The translations under genes and the position numbers were made by a program. Of a DNA stretch of 64,000 nucleotides, positions 20,600-29,491 are shown in pieces (the first letter of the stretch is position 1; each line of letters starts with the position of its first letter). Source of the DNA: Streptomyces kanamyceticus (GTDB lineage: Bacteria > Actinomycetota > Actinomycetes > Streptomycetales > Streptomycetaceae). The stretch is taken from the NCBI RefSeq assembly GCF_008704495.1, contig NZ_CP023699.1, positions 4,154,001-4,218,000 on the forward strand, read 5' to 3'. The notes under the pieces were generated by a model that was given only the letters and a program-made list of their open reading frames with translations, was not told the DNA's origin and did not search any database.

Positions 20600-22726
20600 T
20601 TACTCGCCCTTGGCCTTCGCGATGATCTCCTCGGCGACGTTCCGCGGAACCTCGGCGTAGGAGTCGAACTGCATTGAGTAGCTTGCGCGACCCGACGTCT
20701 TGCTGCGGAGGTCTCCGACGTAGCCGAACATCTCCGAGAGGGGCACGAGGCCCTTCACGACGCGAGCGCCACTGCGCTCCTCCATGGCCTGGATCTGGCC
20801 ACGGCGGGAGTTGATGTCGCCGATGACGTCGCCCATGTAGTCCTCGGGCGTGGTGACCTCGACGGCCATCATCGGCTCGAGCAGCACGGGGCTGGCCTTG
20901 CGCGCGGCCTCCTTGAAGGCCTGCGAACCGGCGATCTTGAAGGCGAGCTCGGAGGAGTCGACCTCGTGGTAGGCGCCGTCGAGAAGCGTGATGCGCACAC
21001 CAGTCATCTCGTAGCCCGCCAGGATGCCGAACTGCATGGCCTCCTGCGCACCGGCGTCCACCGACGGGATGTACTCCCGCGGGATGCGGCCACCGGTGAC
21101 CTTGTTCACGAACTCGTACGACGCGTCGCCGTCCGTGATCGGCTCGATCGCGATCTGCACCTTGGCGAACTGACCGGTACCACCGGTCTGCTTCTTGTGG
21201 GTGTAGTCCACGCGCTCGACGGTCTTGCGGATCGTCTCGCGGTACGCGACCTGCGGCTTGCCGACGTTCGCCTCGACGCGGAATTCGCGCTTCATGCGGT
21301 CGACGAGCACCTCGAGGTGAAGCTCGCCCATACCACCGATGATGGTCTGGCCGGTCTCCTCGTCCGAGTGGACCTGGAAGGAGGGGTCCTCCTCCGAGAG
21401 GCGCTGGATGGCGACACCCAGCTTCTCCTGGTCGCCCTTGGACTTCGGCTCGATGGCGACCTGGATGACCGGCGCCGGGAAGTCCATGGACTCCAGGATC
21501 ACCGGCTGCTTGTCGTCACAGAGCGTCTCGCCCGTGGTGGTCTGCTTGAGACCCATGACGGCGACGATGTCACCGGCGCCCACCGACGCGATCTCCTCAC
21601 GCTTGTTCGCGTGCATGCGGTAGATCTTGCCGATGCGCTCCTTCTTGCCCTTGACCGAGTTCAGCACCGCGGTGCCGGCCTCGAGGCGACCGGAGTAGAT
21701 CCGGACGAAGGTGAGCTTGCCGAGGTGCGGGTCGCTCGCGATCTTGAACGCGAGGGCCGACAGCGGCTCGTCGTCGGACGGCCGACGCTTGACGACCGTC
21801 TCCGGGTCCTTCACGTCGTGGCCTTCGATGGCCTCGACGTCCAGGGGGGACGGCAGGTAGCGCACGACCGCGTCGAGCAGGGGCTGGACGCCCTTGTTCT
21901 TGAACGCGGTGCCGCAGAACACGGGGGTGACGGTGGTGTCGCCGCCCTTGCCCGAGGCGATGGTGATGCGACGGATCGCCGCGTACAGCTGCTCCTCGGT
22001 GGGCTCCTGGCCCTCGAGGTACAGCTCCATCATCTGCTCGTCGTTCTCGGCCACGGCCTCGAGGAGCTTGCCGCGGTACTCGTCGGCAGCCTCGGTGTGC
22101 GTGTCCGGGATGTCGACGATGTCGTAGGCCTCGCCCATCTTGGTCTCTGCGGACCAGACGAAGGCCTTCATCGTGACGAGGTCGACGACGCCCTTGAAGT
22201 CAGCCTCCGCGCCGATGGGCAGCTGCATGACGATCGGGGTCGCGCCGAGGCGGTCGACGATCATGTCGACGCAACGGTGGAACTCGGCACCGGTGCGGTC
22301 GAGCTTGTTGACGAAGCAAATGCGCGGGACGCCGTAGCGGTCCGCCTGACGCCACACGGTCTCGGACTGCGGCTCAACACCGGCGACGCCGTCGAACACC
22401 GTCACGGCACCGTCGAGCACGCGGAGCGAACGCTCCACCTCGACGGTGAAGTCGACGTGGCCCGGGGTGTCGATGATGTTGATGGTGTGGTCGACGTCGT
22501 TCAGCGGCCAGTGACAGGTGGTGGCAGCAGAGGTGATCGTGATGCCACGCTCCTGCTCCTGCTCCATCCAGTCCATGGTGGCGGCGCCGTCGTGAACCTC
22601 ACCGATCTTGTACGAGACACCGGTGTAGAACAGGATCCGCTCGGTGGTCGTCGTCTTGCCCGCGTCGATGTGAGCCATGATGCCGATGTTGCGCACCTTG
22701 GCCAGGTCAAGTGAAGTGGTAGCCAT
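20600..22726 (-). CDS. fusA: elongation factor G
   Basis: GTPase that drives translocation and, with RRF, recycling. The 708-residue product is full length with the P-loop [31 protein letters not shown] (G3 region) and NKLDRTGA (G4). The C-terminal domains run to [20 protein letters not shown]. Its ATG is 39 bp downstream of rpsG. No duplicate fusA or fusidic-resistance change can be judged from this window alone. Confidence 0.98.
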   Translation of the reverse strand: MATTSLDLAKVRNIGIMAHIDAGKTTTTERILFYTGVSYKIGEVHDGAATMDWMEQEQERGITITSAATTCHWPLNDVDHTINIIDTPGHVDFTVEVERSLRVLDGAVTVFDGVAGVEPQSETVWRQADRYGVPRICFVNKLDRTGAEFHRCVDMIVDRLGATPIVMQLPIGAEADFKGVVDLVTMKAFVWSAETKMGEAYDIVDIPDTHTEAADEYRGKLLEAVAENDEQMMELYLEGQEPTEEQLYAAIRRITIASGKGGDTTVTPVFCGTAFKNKGVQPLLDAVVRYLPSPLDVEAIEGHDVKDPETVVKRRPSDDEPLSALAFKIASDPHLGKLTFVRIYSGRLEAGTAVLNSVKGKKERIGKIYRMHANKREEIASVGAGDIVAVMGLKQTTTGETLCDDKQPVILESMDFPAPVIQVAIEPKSKGDQEKLGVAIQRLSEEDPSFQVHSDEETGQTIIGGMGELHLEVLVDRMKREFRVEANVGKPQVAYRETIRKTVERVDYTHKKQTGGTGQFAKVQIAIEPITDGDASYEFVNKVTGGRIPREYIPSVDAGAQEAMQFGILAGYEMTGVRITLLDGAYHEVDSSELAFKIAGSQAFKEAARKASPVLLEPMMAVEVTTPEDYMGDVIGDINSRRGQIQAMEERSGARVVKGLVPLSEMFGYVGDLRSKTSGRASYSMQFDSYAEVPRNVAEEIIAKAKGE

Positions 22727-22765
22727 ATCGGCTCAGTCTTCTCTCGGTCTCGATGTGGGTAGCGA

Positions 22766-23236
22766 CTACCAGCGGTAGTGCGCGAAGGCCTTGTTGGACT
22801 CGGCCATCTTGTGGGTGTCCTCGCGCTTCTTCACAGCGGCACCGAGGCCGTTGGAGGCGTCGAGGAGCTCGTTGAGCAGACGCTCGGTCATGGTCTTCTC
22901 GCGACGGGCGCGGGAGTAACCGACGAGCCAGCGCAGGGCGAGCGTGTTCGCACGGCCCGGCTTGACCTCGATCGGGACCTGGTAGGTCGCGCCACCGACA
23001 CGGCGGGACTTGACCTCGAGGGTCGGCTTGATGTTCTCGAGCGCGCGCTTGAGGGTGATGACCGGGTCGTTGCCGGTCTTCTCCTTCAGGCCCTCCATGG
23101 CGCCGTACACGATGCGCTCGGCGGTGGAGCGCTTGCCGTTCAGCAGCACCTTGTTGATGAGGGAGGTCACCAGAGGAGAACCGTAGACCGGGTCGATGAT
23201 GACCGGGCGCTTCGGGGCGGGGCCCTTACGAGGCAT
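22766..23236 (-). CDS. rpsG: 30S ribosomal protein S7
   Basis: Head assembly initiator that touches E-site tRNA; in E. coli it represses the str operon. The 156-residue product opens [20 protein letters not shown] and has the signature [20 protein letters not shown] and [18 protein letters not shown]. It starts 2 bp from the rpsL stop. Confidence 0.98.
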   Translation of the reverse strand: MPRKGPAPKRPVIIDPVYGSPLVTSLINKVLLNGKRSTAERIVYGAMEGLKEKTGNDPVITLKRALENIKPTLEVKSRRVGGATYQVPIEVKPGRANTLALRWLVGYSRARREKTMTERLLNELLDASNGLGAAVKKREDTHKMAESNKAFAHYRW

Positions 23237-23238
23237 TC

Positions 23239-23610
23239 TTACTTCTCCTTCTTGGCGCCGTAGCGGCTGCGGGCCTGCTTGCGGTTCTTGACACCCTGGG
23301 TGTCAAGGGAGCCGCGGATGATCTTGTAACGAACACCCGGCAGGTCCTTCACACGGCCACCACGCACGAGCACGATGGAGTGCTCCTGCAGGTTGTGTCC
23401 CTCACCCGGAATGTAGGCCGTGACCTCGATCCCGGAGGTCAGACGCACACGCGCGACCTTACGGAGGGCCGAGTTCGGCTTCTTCGGGGTGGTCGTGAAC
23501 ACACGCGTGCAGACGCCGCGGCGCTGGGGCGAACCCTCGAGTGCGGGCGTCTTGTTCTTCTCGACCTTGTCCTGCCGGCCCTTCCGGACCAGCTGCTGGA
23601 TCGTAGGCAC
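23239..23610 (-). CDS. rpsL: 30S ribosomal protein S12
   Basis: Decoding-centre protein and streptomycin target. The start chosen is GTG at 23610, giving 123 residues ((M)[19 protein letters not shown]) with GGAGAAG just upstream. The 63-codon in-frame extension further upstream runs through the promoter and leader and is not coding. Lys43 ([13 protein letters not shown]) and Lys88 ([10 protein letters not shown]) are both wild type, so no classical streptomycin-resistance change is present. Confidence 0.97.
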   Translation of the reverse strand: MPTIQQLVRKGRQDKVEKNKTPALEGSPQRRGVCTRVFTTTPKKPNSALRKVARVRLTSGIEVTAYIPGEGHNLQEHSIVLVRGGRVKDLPGVRYKIIRGSLDTQGVKNRKQARSRYGAKKEK

Positions 23611-23660
23611 TACTTCTCCGGTTTCTGTGTGCCGAATAGTAAAGCTAACCTGGAACGTTG

Positions 23661-23685
23661 CCGACCCACGCGGTCGGGTGTGTCG
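23661..23685 (-). promoter_or_regulatory. conserved leader hairpin shared by rpsL and rpsJ
   Basis: Second occurrence of the 25-base block found at 18811-18836, identical except for one C/T difference. The mRNA-sense hairpin CCGACC/GGTCGG is preserved. It is 51-75 nt upstream of the rpsL GTG and about 120 nt downstream of the predicted transcription start, so it is in the 5' leader. Confidence 0.65.
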
Positions 23686-23805
23686 AATGCTGCAGACTCC
23701 CGCCGCAAGGCGGAAAGAGGCGCAGATTACGGTGGCCGTTCTCGGACTCACGATGCGGTTGAGGACACGCGCGCGAGCCCAGGCACACCCCAGGCACAAG
23801 GTCTG

Positions 23806-23834
23806 AGCGTACCTACCTCATCGGGGTTGGTCAA
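23806..23834 (-). promoter_or_regulatory. rpsL (str operon) promoter
   Basis: Minus strand: TTGACC (23829-23834), a 17 bp spacer and TACGCT (23806-23811). This is a near-ideal HrdB-type vegetative promoter, reading into rpsL with a leader of roughly 190 nt. It is about 150 bp from the divergent Crp-family gene. Confidence 0.8.
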
Positions 23835-23984
23835 AACAAATGCAGGCCACCGCGACACGCCGGACTTCTCGCCCATCGCCGCGTACCCCTCCCAGGCCCC
23901 GATCCGCTCGATTCTGCGCGTTCCATATTCATGGTGGACCCGGGGTCAGTAGCTTGATCGGTCCGCTGGACGATCGGGGGACCC

Positions 23985-24704
23985 ATGACGGCGGCCCACT
24001 TACCCGGGGACGACGGTCTGGACGACCGCGTCCCCTTCCTCGCCCGCCTGGAGAGCGACGAACGGTCCGCTCTCCTCACGCTCGGTCACGAGCTGAACTT
24101 CGGACCGCGCACCCAGCTCCTGCACCAGAACGAACCGTCCTCGCACGTCCTGCTCATCCTGCACGGCTGGACCAAGGTCACCGCGGCGGCCGCCAACGGC
24201 TACGAGGCGCTGCTCGCCCTGCGCGGCCCCGGCGACATCATCGGTGAATCCGCCGCGCTGACCGGGCGGCCGCGCTCGGCGACGGTGACCTCGCTGGAGG
24301 CCGTACGCGCGATCGCCGTCGAGCACGAGCGGTTCACGGTGTTCCTCGGCCGCTCCCCCGCCGCCTCGTTCGCCCTGCTCGGGCTGACGTCCGACCGCAC
24401 CAGGGCGGCCGACAGGCGCCGCCTGGAATTCGCGTCCATGAGCGTGCGGGAGCGGTTCGCCGCGCTGCTCCTCGACCTCGCCCGTACGCACGGGCGCCGT
24501 ACGGACGAGGGCGTCGAGCTCGCCGTACCGCTGAGCAAACAGGAGCTCGCCGGGTCCGTCGGGGCGTCCCGGGAGATGGTGCAGCGGCTGCTCAAGGAGT
24601 TGCGGGACCGCGGCGTGGTGACCACCGGGCGGCGCGCCCTGGTGATCATGCGGCCGGACGTGCTGCGGCGCATCGCACGCGCCGAGCGGCCGGGACCCTG
24701 GTGA
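23985..24704 (+). CDS. Crp/Fnr-family transcription regulator with cyclic-nucleotide site
   Basis: A 239-residue regulator. The N-terminal beta-roll ends in a phosphate-binding cassette at about residues 82-101 (GDIIGESAALTGRPRSATVT): the Gly-Glu and Pro-Arg-Ser/Ala residues that hold cyclic-nucleotide phosphate in CRP are kept, so ligand binding looks possible. A dimerisation helix follows, then the Crp-type HTH at about 181-210 (PLSKQELAGSVGASREMVQR). No Cys cluster for an Fe-S centre is present, arguing against Fnr. The start at 23985 follows GGGGGACCC. It is immediately upstream of a nucleotide cyclase gene, suggesting that it reads that enzyme's product, and a Crp-type palindrome lies between them. 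Confidence 0.85.
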   Translation: MTAAHLPGDDGLDDRVPFLARLESDERSALLTLGHELNFGPRTQLLHQNEPSSHVLLILHGWTKVTAAAANGYEALLALRGPGDIIGESAALTGRPRSATVTSLEAVRAIAVEHERFTVFLGRSPAASFALLGLTSDRTRAADRRRLEFASMSVRERFAALLLDLARTHGRRTDEGVELAVPLSKQELAGSVGASREMVQRLLKELRDRGVVTTGRRALVIMRPDVLRRIARAERPGPW

Positions 24705-24738
24705 CCGAGAGCGACCCCTTCTCCCCCGAGAGCGACTC

Positions 24739-24754
24739 TGTGCACACGGTCACA
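24739..24754 (+). promoter_or_regulatory. candidate Crp-type operator upstream of the cyclase gene
   Basis: The sequence TGTGCACACGGTCACA matches the TGTGA-N6-TCACA Crp palindrome with one change, and the GTG-N6-GNCAC form described for Streptomyces Crp exactly. It is 35 bp after the Crp-family stop and 86 bp before the cyclase start, well placed to control the five genes that follow. Confidence 0.55.
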
Positions 24755-24839
24755 CTTCGAGTGCGTCATCCGCCCTCACCACGGGGAGCCGGTCCTCGGC
24801 ACGCTTCAGGTCATGCCGCTCCCCGAGCGAAGGGCGACC

Positions 24840-25703
24840 ATGACCGACCCCGTGAGCCGCACGATCCTGCTGCTCGACATCGAGAAGTACAGCGACCGCG
24901 ACGACGTCGAACAGGCGTATCTGCGGCGCATGTTGTACGACATCACCGACCGCGCCCTCGAAAGCGCCGACGTCGACGAGACCCTGCGGCTCCGCGCCGA
25001 CCGCGGCGACTCCGTGATGGAACTGATCGACGCCAACGCCTCGGTGCGCGCCCTGCTGCGCGCCCTGCTCGACGAGGTGCCCGCCCAGCTGCGGGCGGTG
25101 AACCGGATGGCGTCGAGCTCCGCGCAGATCCGGCTGCGCGCCGTGCTCGCCACCGGGTACGTCGCGGTCGACGAGCTCGACGGCTGGGTGGGGTCCGACC
25201 TCAACCACGCCTGCCGACTGCTCGACGGCGACGTACTGCGCAGAGCGCTGCGGGAACGTACGAACGATTTCGCACTCGTCGTCTCGGAGAGCGTGCACGC
25301 GGGGATCGTGCGGCACGACAGCCCTGGCGTTCCTGCCGACGAGTTCCACGCCGTGACCGTGGCCAGCAAGAACGGGCCGCTGCGCGCGTGGCTGCACGGG
25401 CCTGTGCCCGCCGGGGCGGATGACCACTGCGAGAGGGGGGAGGGGGGAGCCCCGGCGCCGGATGTCAGCTCGGGGGAGCGTCCGGCGCCGGGGCGGGAAG
25501 CAGCCGCTCCGGCAGGCGGCGCTCCGGCGAGCGGTGCTCCAGCAGGCGGTGCCACCTTCACCTTCAACGGCGGCGCGCCCGCCTTCGGCGGCTCCCTGGT
25601 CGGCGGCGACCAGCACGGGGTGTCCGGCGGGACGGTGCACGGCGACGTCCACCTCGGCGGCAGCGGCGCACCCGCACCCGCACCGAGCGGTACGGACTCA
25701 TGA
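24840..25703 (+). CDS. class III-type nucleotide cyclase with C-terminal Gly-rich interaction motif
   Basis: Predicted to make a 3',5'-cyclic nucleotide; the base cannot be told from sequence alone. Residues 8-190 match a class III cyclase fold: metal Asp13 (ILLLDIEKYS), Asp57 in LRADRGDSVMELID, and the transition-state pair Asn122/Arg126 (GSDLNHACRLLD) are all present. An Ala/Gly/Pro linker follows, then a 26-residue motif at 249-274 (FGGSLVGGDQHGVSGG..., ending GDVHLGG) almost repeated in the next gene. The start at 24840 (287 residues) has GAAGGG six bases upstream; an upstream in-frame ATG at 24813 does not. The stop overlaps the next start (ATGA). The short single-domain form resembles Pycsar PycC cyclases, but assignment to that family is inference. 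Confidence 0.78.
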   Translation: MTDPVSRTILLLDIEKYSDRDDVEQAYLRRMLYDITDRALESADVDETLRLRADRGDSVMELIDANASVRALLRALLDEVPAQLRAVNRMASSSAQIRLRAVLATGYVAVDELDGWVGSDLNHACRLLDGDVLRRALRERTNDFALVVSESVHAGIVRHDSPGVPADEFHAVTVASKNGPLRAWLHGPVPAGADDHCERGEGGAPAPDVSSGERPAPGREAAAPAGGAPASGAPAGGATFTFNGGAPAFGGSLVGGDQHGVSGGTVHGDVHLGGSGAPAPAPSGTDS

Positions 25704-27862
25704 CCGCGTACGCCGATGAGCGGGCGGACCGCGAGAGCCCCGCCGCCCCGGCCGCCGACGGCGGCGAGACACCGGCGCAGGCACCGACACAAGTGCCGCA
25801 GGACACCGCGAACGGGGCGCAGGAGCAGCCCGACGAGCCGCAGGAGGCCCATGCCGCGCGGCGTGAACTCATCGAGCACGCACCGGAGTTCATCCTCGGC
25901 GCCTCGACCGTGTTCGGCGGCTCCCTGGTCGGCGCCGACCAGCACGGGGTGTCCGGCGGCCAGGTCACGGGCGACGTCTTCATGGGCGGCAAGACCGAGC
26001 ACCACCACCACGGTCCCGCCGGGCCGCGGCACGCCTCCGGTGAGATACCGCGCGCCGAACTCGACGGGCTTGCCGCGGTCTTCGCGGAGAGCGACTCCTT
26101 CGGCCCCGCCCTCGAACGGCTGTCCAGTGAGCGGGTGGTGATCCTCACCGGGGCACACTCCACCGGCCGCAGGGCCGCCGCCCTGATGCTGCTGCACCGG
26201 GTCGGCGTGCGAGCCGTGCGGGCCCTGGACCCCGAGGTGTCCCCCGCCGCGCTCCCTGACCAGCTCACCGGGGCGCAGGGGCACGTGCTGTGCGAGCTCG
26301 CCCTCAGCCGGGGGCGTCCGCTGCGCGAGCACCACGTACTCGCCGTACGGGAACGCCTGCGCGAACACGACGGCTACCTGGTCGTGACCGCCGAGCGGTC
26401 CGCCGCCCTGCACGGTGTCGGAACCGAGCGGTGGGAGCCACCGCGGGCCGCCGACATCCTCCACAACCACCTCGGCCACCTGCTCGGCGACAGCGGCGCC
26501 GACGAAGCCGCCGGTCTCGACGTGGCGCGCGACTTCCTCGCCCACGACCACCGTCCGCGGGAACTGGCCGCCTTCGCCGCCAGGCTCGCCGACGTCCACC
26601 GTGGCACCGCGTCCCTGGACGATCTCGCGGGGTTCAGCAAGGCCACCGTCGAGCAGCGGGTGCGGCAGTGGTTCGACGACTCCGCGACCGACCTGCGGGA
26701 CAAGGCGTTCCTGATCGCCCTCGCGGTCTTCGACCAGGCGCCGTACGCGCTCGCCGCCGAACTCGGCGACCGGCTCTACGCGGAGCTCCAGCTGACCGAG
26801 ACCCCCGAGGAGCCCGCGCGGATCCCCGTCTTCGGCTCGTCCCCCGCCGAGCGCCTGCGCCTGGCCCGCGCCCGGGGCTACGAGGAGAACGAGTCCACCG
26901 AGTGGGGCCCGGTCCCCCAGCTGATGGCCGAGTACGAGGACCCGCGCACCGCCCGCGTCCTGCTCGACGAGGTGTGGACCGGGCACCCGTCCGCGCGCCC
27001 CGCACTGATCCGCTGGATCAAGCAGCTCGCCGCCGACGGCCGTCCCGTCGTCCGCACCCGGGCCGCCGCCTGCACCGCGATGCTCGCCGCCGCCGACCTG
27101 CCGTCCGCCATGGCGCAGCTCATCGACGGCTGGGCCACCGCCCGCGCCTTCGCGCCCCGCCTCATCGCCGCCAACGCGCTGACCCTGGCGCACCTCATCG
27201 GTGTCCCCGCGGTCCCCCGGATCCTCACCCAGTGGTGCACCGACCGGCACTACGCCCGCCGCTGGACCGCGATCCGCGGCCACGCCCTGCTCGCGCCGCT
27301 CAGCCCCGACCAGGCGCCCGCCGCCCTCGACGCGCTCGCGGGCCGCGCCCGCACCGACGCCAGCAGCGACTACGAACAGGTCCAGCTCGCCCAGTCCGCC
27401 GCACTGCTCCTCGCCGCGGGTGACCGCACCGAGATGCTCGGCTCGCTGGCCGCCCTCGGCCACCAGGAGTCACCCGCCGTCCGCTCCTTCGTGCTCGCCG
27501 CGTTCGTCACGGCCTGCGCGCACACCGACGAGGACGGGGTGCTCGCCTGGTTCACGGAGGAGGGCGTCGACGACCCGGACGGCATCCGCGACCTGGCCAC
27601 GCTCTGGCGCCTCGCCCTGAACGACCGCACGCACACCCGGGCCGCCCTCGCCGCGCTGCGCTCCTGGGTGTACGAGGCCGAACGGCGCCCCGGTACCGAG
27701 CACGCGCTCGCCGCGCTGCTGCCCCGGCTCGTCGTCAGCGGCGAGGACCTGGCCCGGCTCAGCCATCTGCTGCGCACCGTGCCGGGCAGCCGCGGCGGGC
27801 CGCCGCCCGAAGTCGCCGGACGCCTGACGACCGTACTGACCGCCCACCCATCGAGGAGTTGA
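25700..27862 (+). CDS. large alpha-helical (HEAT-like) protein with degenerate P-loop and shared Gly-rich motif
   Basis: Not assigned to a named family. A disordered Ala/Pro/Glu-rich N-terminus (1-60) leads to the motif at residues 72-97 (FGGSLVGADQHGVSGG..., ending GDVFMGG), 21 of 26 residues identical to the end of the cyclase. A run of four His follows at 101-104. RVVILTGAHSTGRRAA (145-160) looks like a Walker A loop in which Lys is replaced by Arg and the Ser/Thr is lost, so ATP binding is doubtful. From about 330 on, the protein is Leu/Ala-rich helical repeats resembling HEAT. The layout recalls STAND/NLR-like sensors. Coupled to the cyclase by ATGA; 4 bp to the next gene. Confidence 0.75.
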   Translation: MTAYADERADRESPAAPAADGGETPAQAPTQVPQDTANGAQEQPDEPQEAHAARRELIEHAPEFILGASTVFGGSLVGADQHGVSGGQVTGDVFMGGKTEHHHHGPAGPRHASGEIPRAELDGLAAVFAESDSFGPALERLSSERVVILTGAHSTGRRAAALMLLHRVGVRAVRALDPEVSPAALPDQLTGAQGHVLCELALSRGRPLREHHVLAVRERLREHDGYLVVTAERSAALHGVGTERWEPPRAADILHNHLGHLLGDSGADEAAGLDVARDFLAHDHRPRELAAFAARLADVHRGTASLDDLAGFSKATVEQRVRQWFDDSATDLRDKAFLIALAVFDQAPYALAAELGDRLYAELQLTETPEEPARIPVFGSSPAERLRLARARGYEENESTEWGPVPQLMAEYEDPRTARVLLDEVWTGHPSARPALIRWIKQLAADGRPVVRTRAAACTAMLAAADLPSAMAQLIDGWATARAFAPRLIAANALTLAHLIGVPAVPRILTQWCTDRHYARRWTAIRGHALLAPLSPDQAPAALDALAGRARTDASSDYEQVQLAQSAALLLAAGDRTEMLGSLAALGHQESPAVRSFVLAAFVTACAHTDEDGVLAWFTEEGVDDPDGIRDLATLWRLALNDRTHTRAALAALRSWVYEAERRPGTEHALAALLPRLVVSGEDLARLSHLLRTVPGSRGGPPPEVAGRLTTVLTAHPSRS

Positions 27863-27866
27863 GCAC

Positions 27867-28946
27867 ATGGCGGACTTCCGCCGCCCGCCCGAGTGGCAGC
27901 AACACGCCGACCGCCACACGCAGTTGGTGGACCCGGTCCTCACCGTGCGGCCGATCTCCCGCTTCGAGTTCGCCCGGCGCCCCGCCACCGGGATCGACCA
28001 CGCCCTGGTCTTCGCCACGGCGGGCGGGACGTACGCCGCGTTCGTCCCGCCGCACCGACCCACGCGCGGGGACGCCGCGTCCCAGCGCTACACGGCGGTG
28101 TACGAGGTCGACATGGGACTGCACACCGTCCATCTCGACCTGGAACTGCCCAGCGACGACGACGCCTTCACCTTCGCCGCGAGCATCGACATGAGCTGGC
28201 AGGTCGGCGATCCCACGCGGTACGTGACCAGCGGCGAGCGCAACGTCCCCAGCAGGCTCCGCGGCGAGCTGGAACAGCTGGCGCGGCCGATCACCCGGGG
28301 CCACTCCATCGAGGAGAGCCCGGCGGCCGAGTCCGCGGTGCGGCGGGCCGTCGACTCCGTGCCCGGCGGCTTCGCCTCCGCCATCGGGCTGCGCGTCGGC
28401 TGCGCGGTGCGGCTGCGGCTCGACGAGGCGGCGATCACGCACCGCAGGCAGCTGCGGGACATCCGGTACGCCGGTGAGCTCCTGGACCCGCAGCACGCCC
28501 TGCGGATGCGGGCGCAGCACCAGGACCACGAGCTGGAGCTGCTGCGGGACCAGCAGCTCCGGGAGATCCAGACCCAGAAGATCGACTTCTACCAGTACCA
28601 CCTGCAGCGGGGCGGCACCGCGGCCCTCGCGCTGCATCTGTCCCAGCACCCCGAGGACACCCAGCTCGTCGCCGAACACGTGCTCAGCGACCAGCGCCAG
28701 CTGATCCAGGTCCAGTCCGACCTTGCCGGTCAGCTGCTCAACGGCGACGAACTGGAGGACTACCAGAAGGAGCAGCCACGCCGCCTCGCCATGCAGGTGG
28801 CCAACGACATCCTCAACCAGCGGCTTCCCGGAGCGGGCAAGGAGCCACCGGCACCGGCCGCTCCCCCGACTTCTCCCCCGGTCTCTCCCGCGCCCGAGGG
28901 CGGATACCTGGAGCAGCCGCCGGACCCCGGGGACCGGCCCCGGTGA
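27867..28946 (+). CDS. possible SPFH/band 7-like protein
   Basis: A 359-residue protein of uncertain family. The first ~170 residues are rich in beta-type segments (ALVFATAGGTYAAFVPP, VYEVDMGLHTVHLDLELP, FTFAASIDMSWQVGDPTRYV), loosely like an SPFH core without an obvious membrane anchor. Residues ~200-310 are charged, Gln-rich helices (HRRQLRDIRYAGELL, QQLREIQTQKIDFYQYHLQR) likely to oligomerise. The last 40 residues are Pro-rich. GAGGAG lies before the ATG. Its TGA overlaps the next gene's GTG start. The SPFH label is a weak structural guess. Confidence 0.7.
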   Translation: MADFRRPPEWQQHADRHTQLVDPVLTVRPISRFEFARRPATGIDHALVFATAGGTYAAFVPPHRPTRGDAASQRYTAVYEVDMGLHTVHLDLELPSDDDAFTFAASIDMSWQVGDPTRYVTSGERNVPSRLRGELEQLARPITRGHSIEESPAAESAVRRAVDSVPGGFASAIGLRVGCAVRLRLDEAAITHRRQLRDIRYAGELLDPQHALRMRAQHQDHELELLRDQQLREIQTQKIDFYQYHLQRGGTAALALHLSQHPEDTQLVAEHVLSDQRQLIQVQSDLAGQLLNGDELEDYQKEQPRRLAMQVANDILNQRLPGAGKEPPAPAAPPTSPPVSPAPEGGYLEQPPDPGDRPR

Positions 28947-29464
28947 CGTCCTCCACCGACCCGTCACCCACGTACACCCGCACAGAGGTCGGCGAGCGGC
29001 TGCTCGCCGAGCTCCGCACCGAGATCGCCAGGGCCGACGCCAAGGCCGCCGTCCTGGTGGCCGCGCTCGGCCTGACCGGCGGCATCTTCAGCGGGCGGCT
29101 CGCGGGCAGCGAGTGGACACCGGGCCGGCTCGGCCTGCCGGGCCAGTTCGTGTGGTGGTGCGGCGTCCTCAGCCTGGTCCTCTCGCTGTTCTCCCTGCTG
29201 ATGACCGTGCTGCCGCGCTACCGGGACTCACCGTGGACACCGGGCAGGCCCCTCACGTACTTCGGCGACATCCGGCTCGCCGCCCGCACCGGCACGCTGG
29301 CGGACGCGCTGACCGAGACCGCGCGCGACCCGGCCGCCGCGCTGCTCACCGCGCTCGACGAGACCAGCGGGATCGCCGCCCGCAAGCACCAGTGGATCCG
29401 CACCGGCCTGATCGCCTACTGCACGGGCACGGCCCTGATCCCCGCCTCTCTGCTCATCGGCTGA
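28943..29464 (+). CDS. PycTM-like small membrane protein (candidate effector)
   Basis: A 173-residue protein starting at GTG 28943 within a GTGA overlap. The N-terminal helix (GERLLAELRTEIARADAKAA) runs into a membrane segment at about 35-52. A second lies at 70-90 (WWCGVLSLVLSLFSLLMTVL) and a third at 153-172. The E-x-x-RADxKA helix feeding the first span is the hallmark of PycTM-type proteins (the transmembrane effectors of Pycsar anti-phage systems), which are thought to disrupt the membrane after cyclic-nucleotide sensing. Its position downstream of a cyclase supports that reading, but activity is inferred. Confidence 0.72.
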   Translation: MTSSTDPSPTYTRTEVGERLLAELRTEIARADAKAAVLVAALGLTGGIFSGRLAGSEWTPGRLGLPGQFVWWCGVLSLVLSLFSLLMTVLPRYRDSPWTPGRPLTYFGDIRLAARTGTLADALTETARDPAAALLTALDETSGIAARKHQWIRTGLIAYCTGTALIPASLLIG

Positions 29465-29491
29465 CCTCTCACCACCCGACCGAGGATCCCC

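Noticed and set aside
23611..23799. In-frame upstream extension of rpsL
   Set aside because: It runs through the leader hairpin almost to the promoter; S12 begins at GTG 23610 with a good ribosome-binding site.
24806..27463. A long minus-strand frame across the cyclase and P-loop genes
   Set aside because: The plus-strand genes show catalytic residues, overlaps and ribosome-binding sites; the antisense frame has none.
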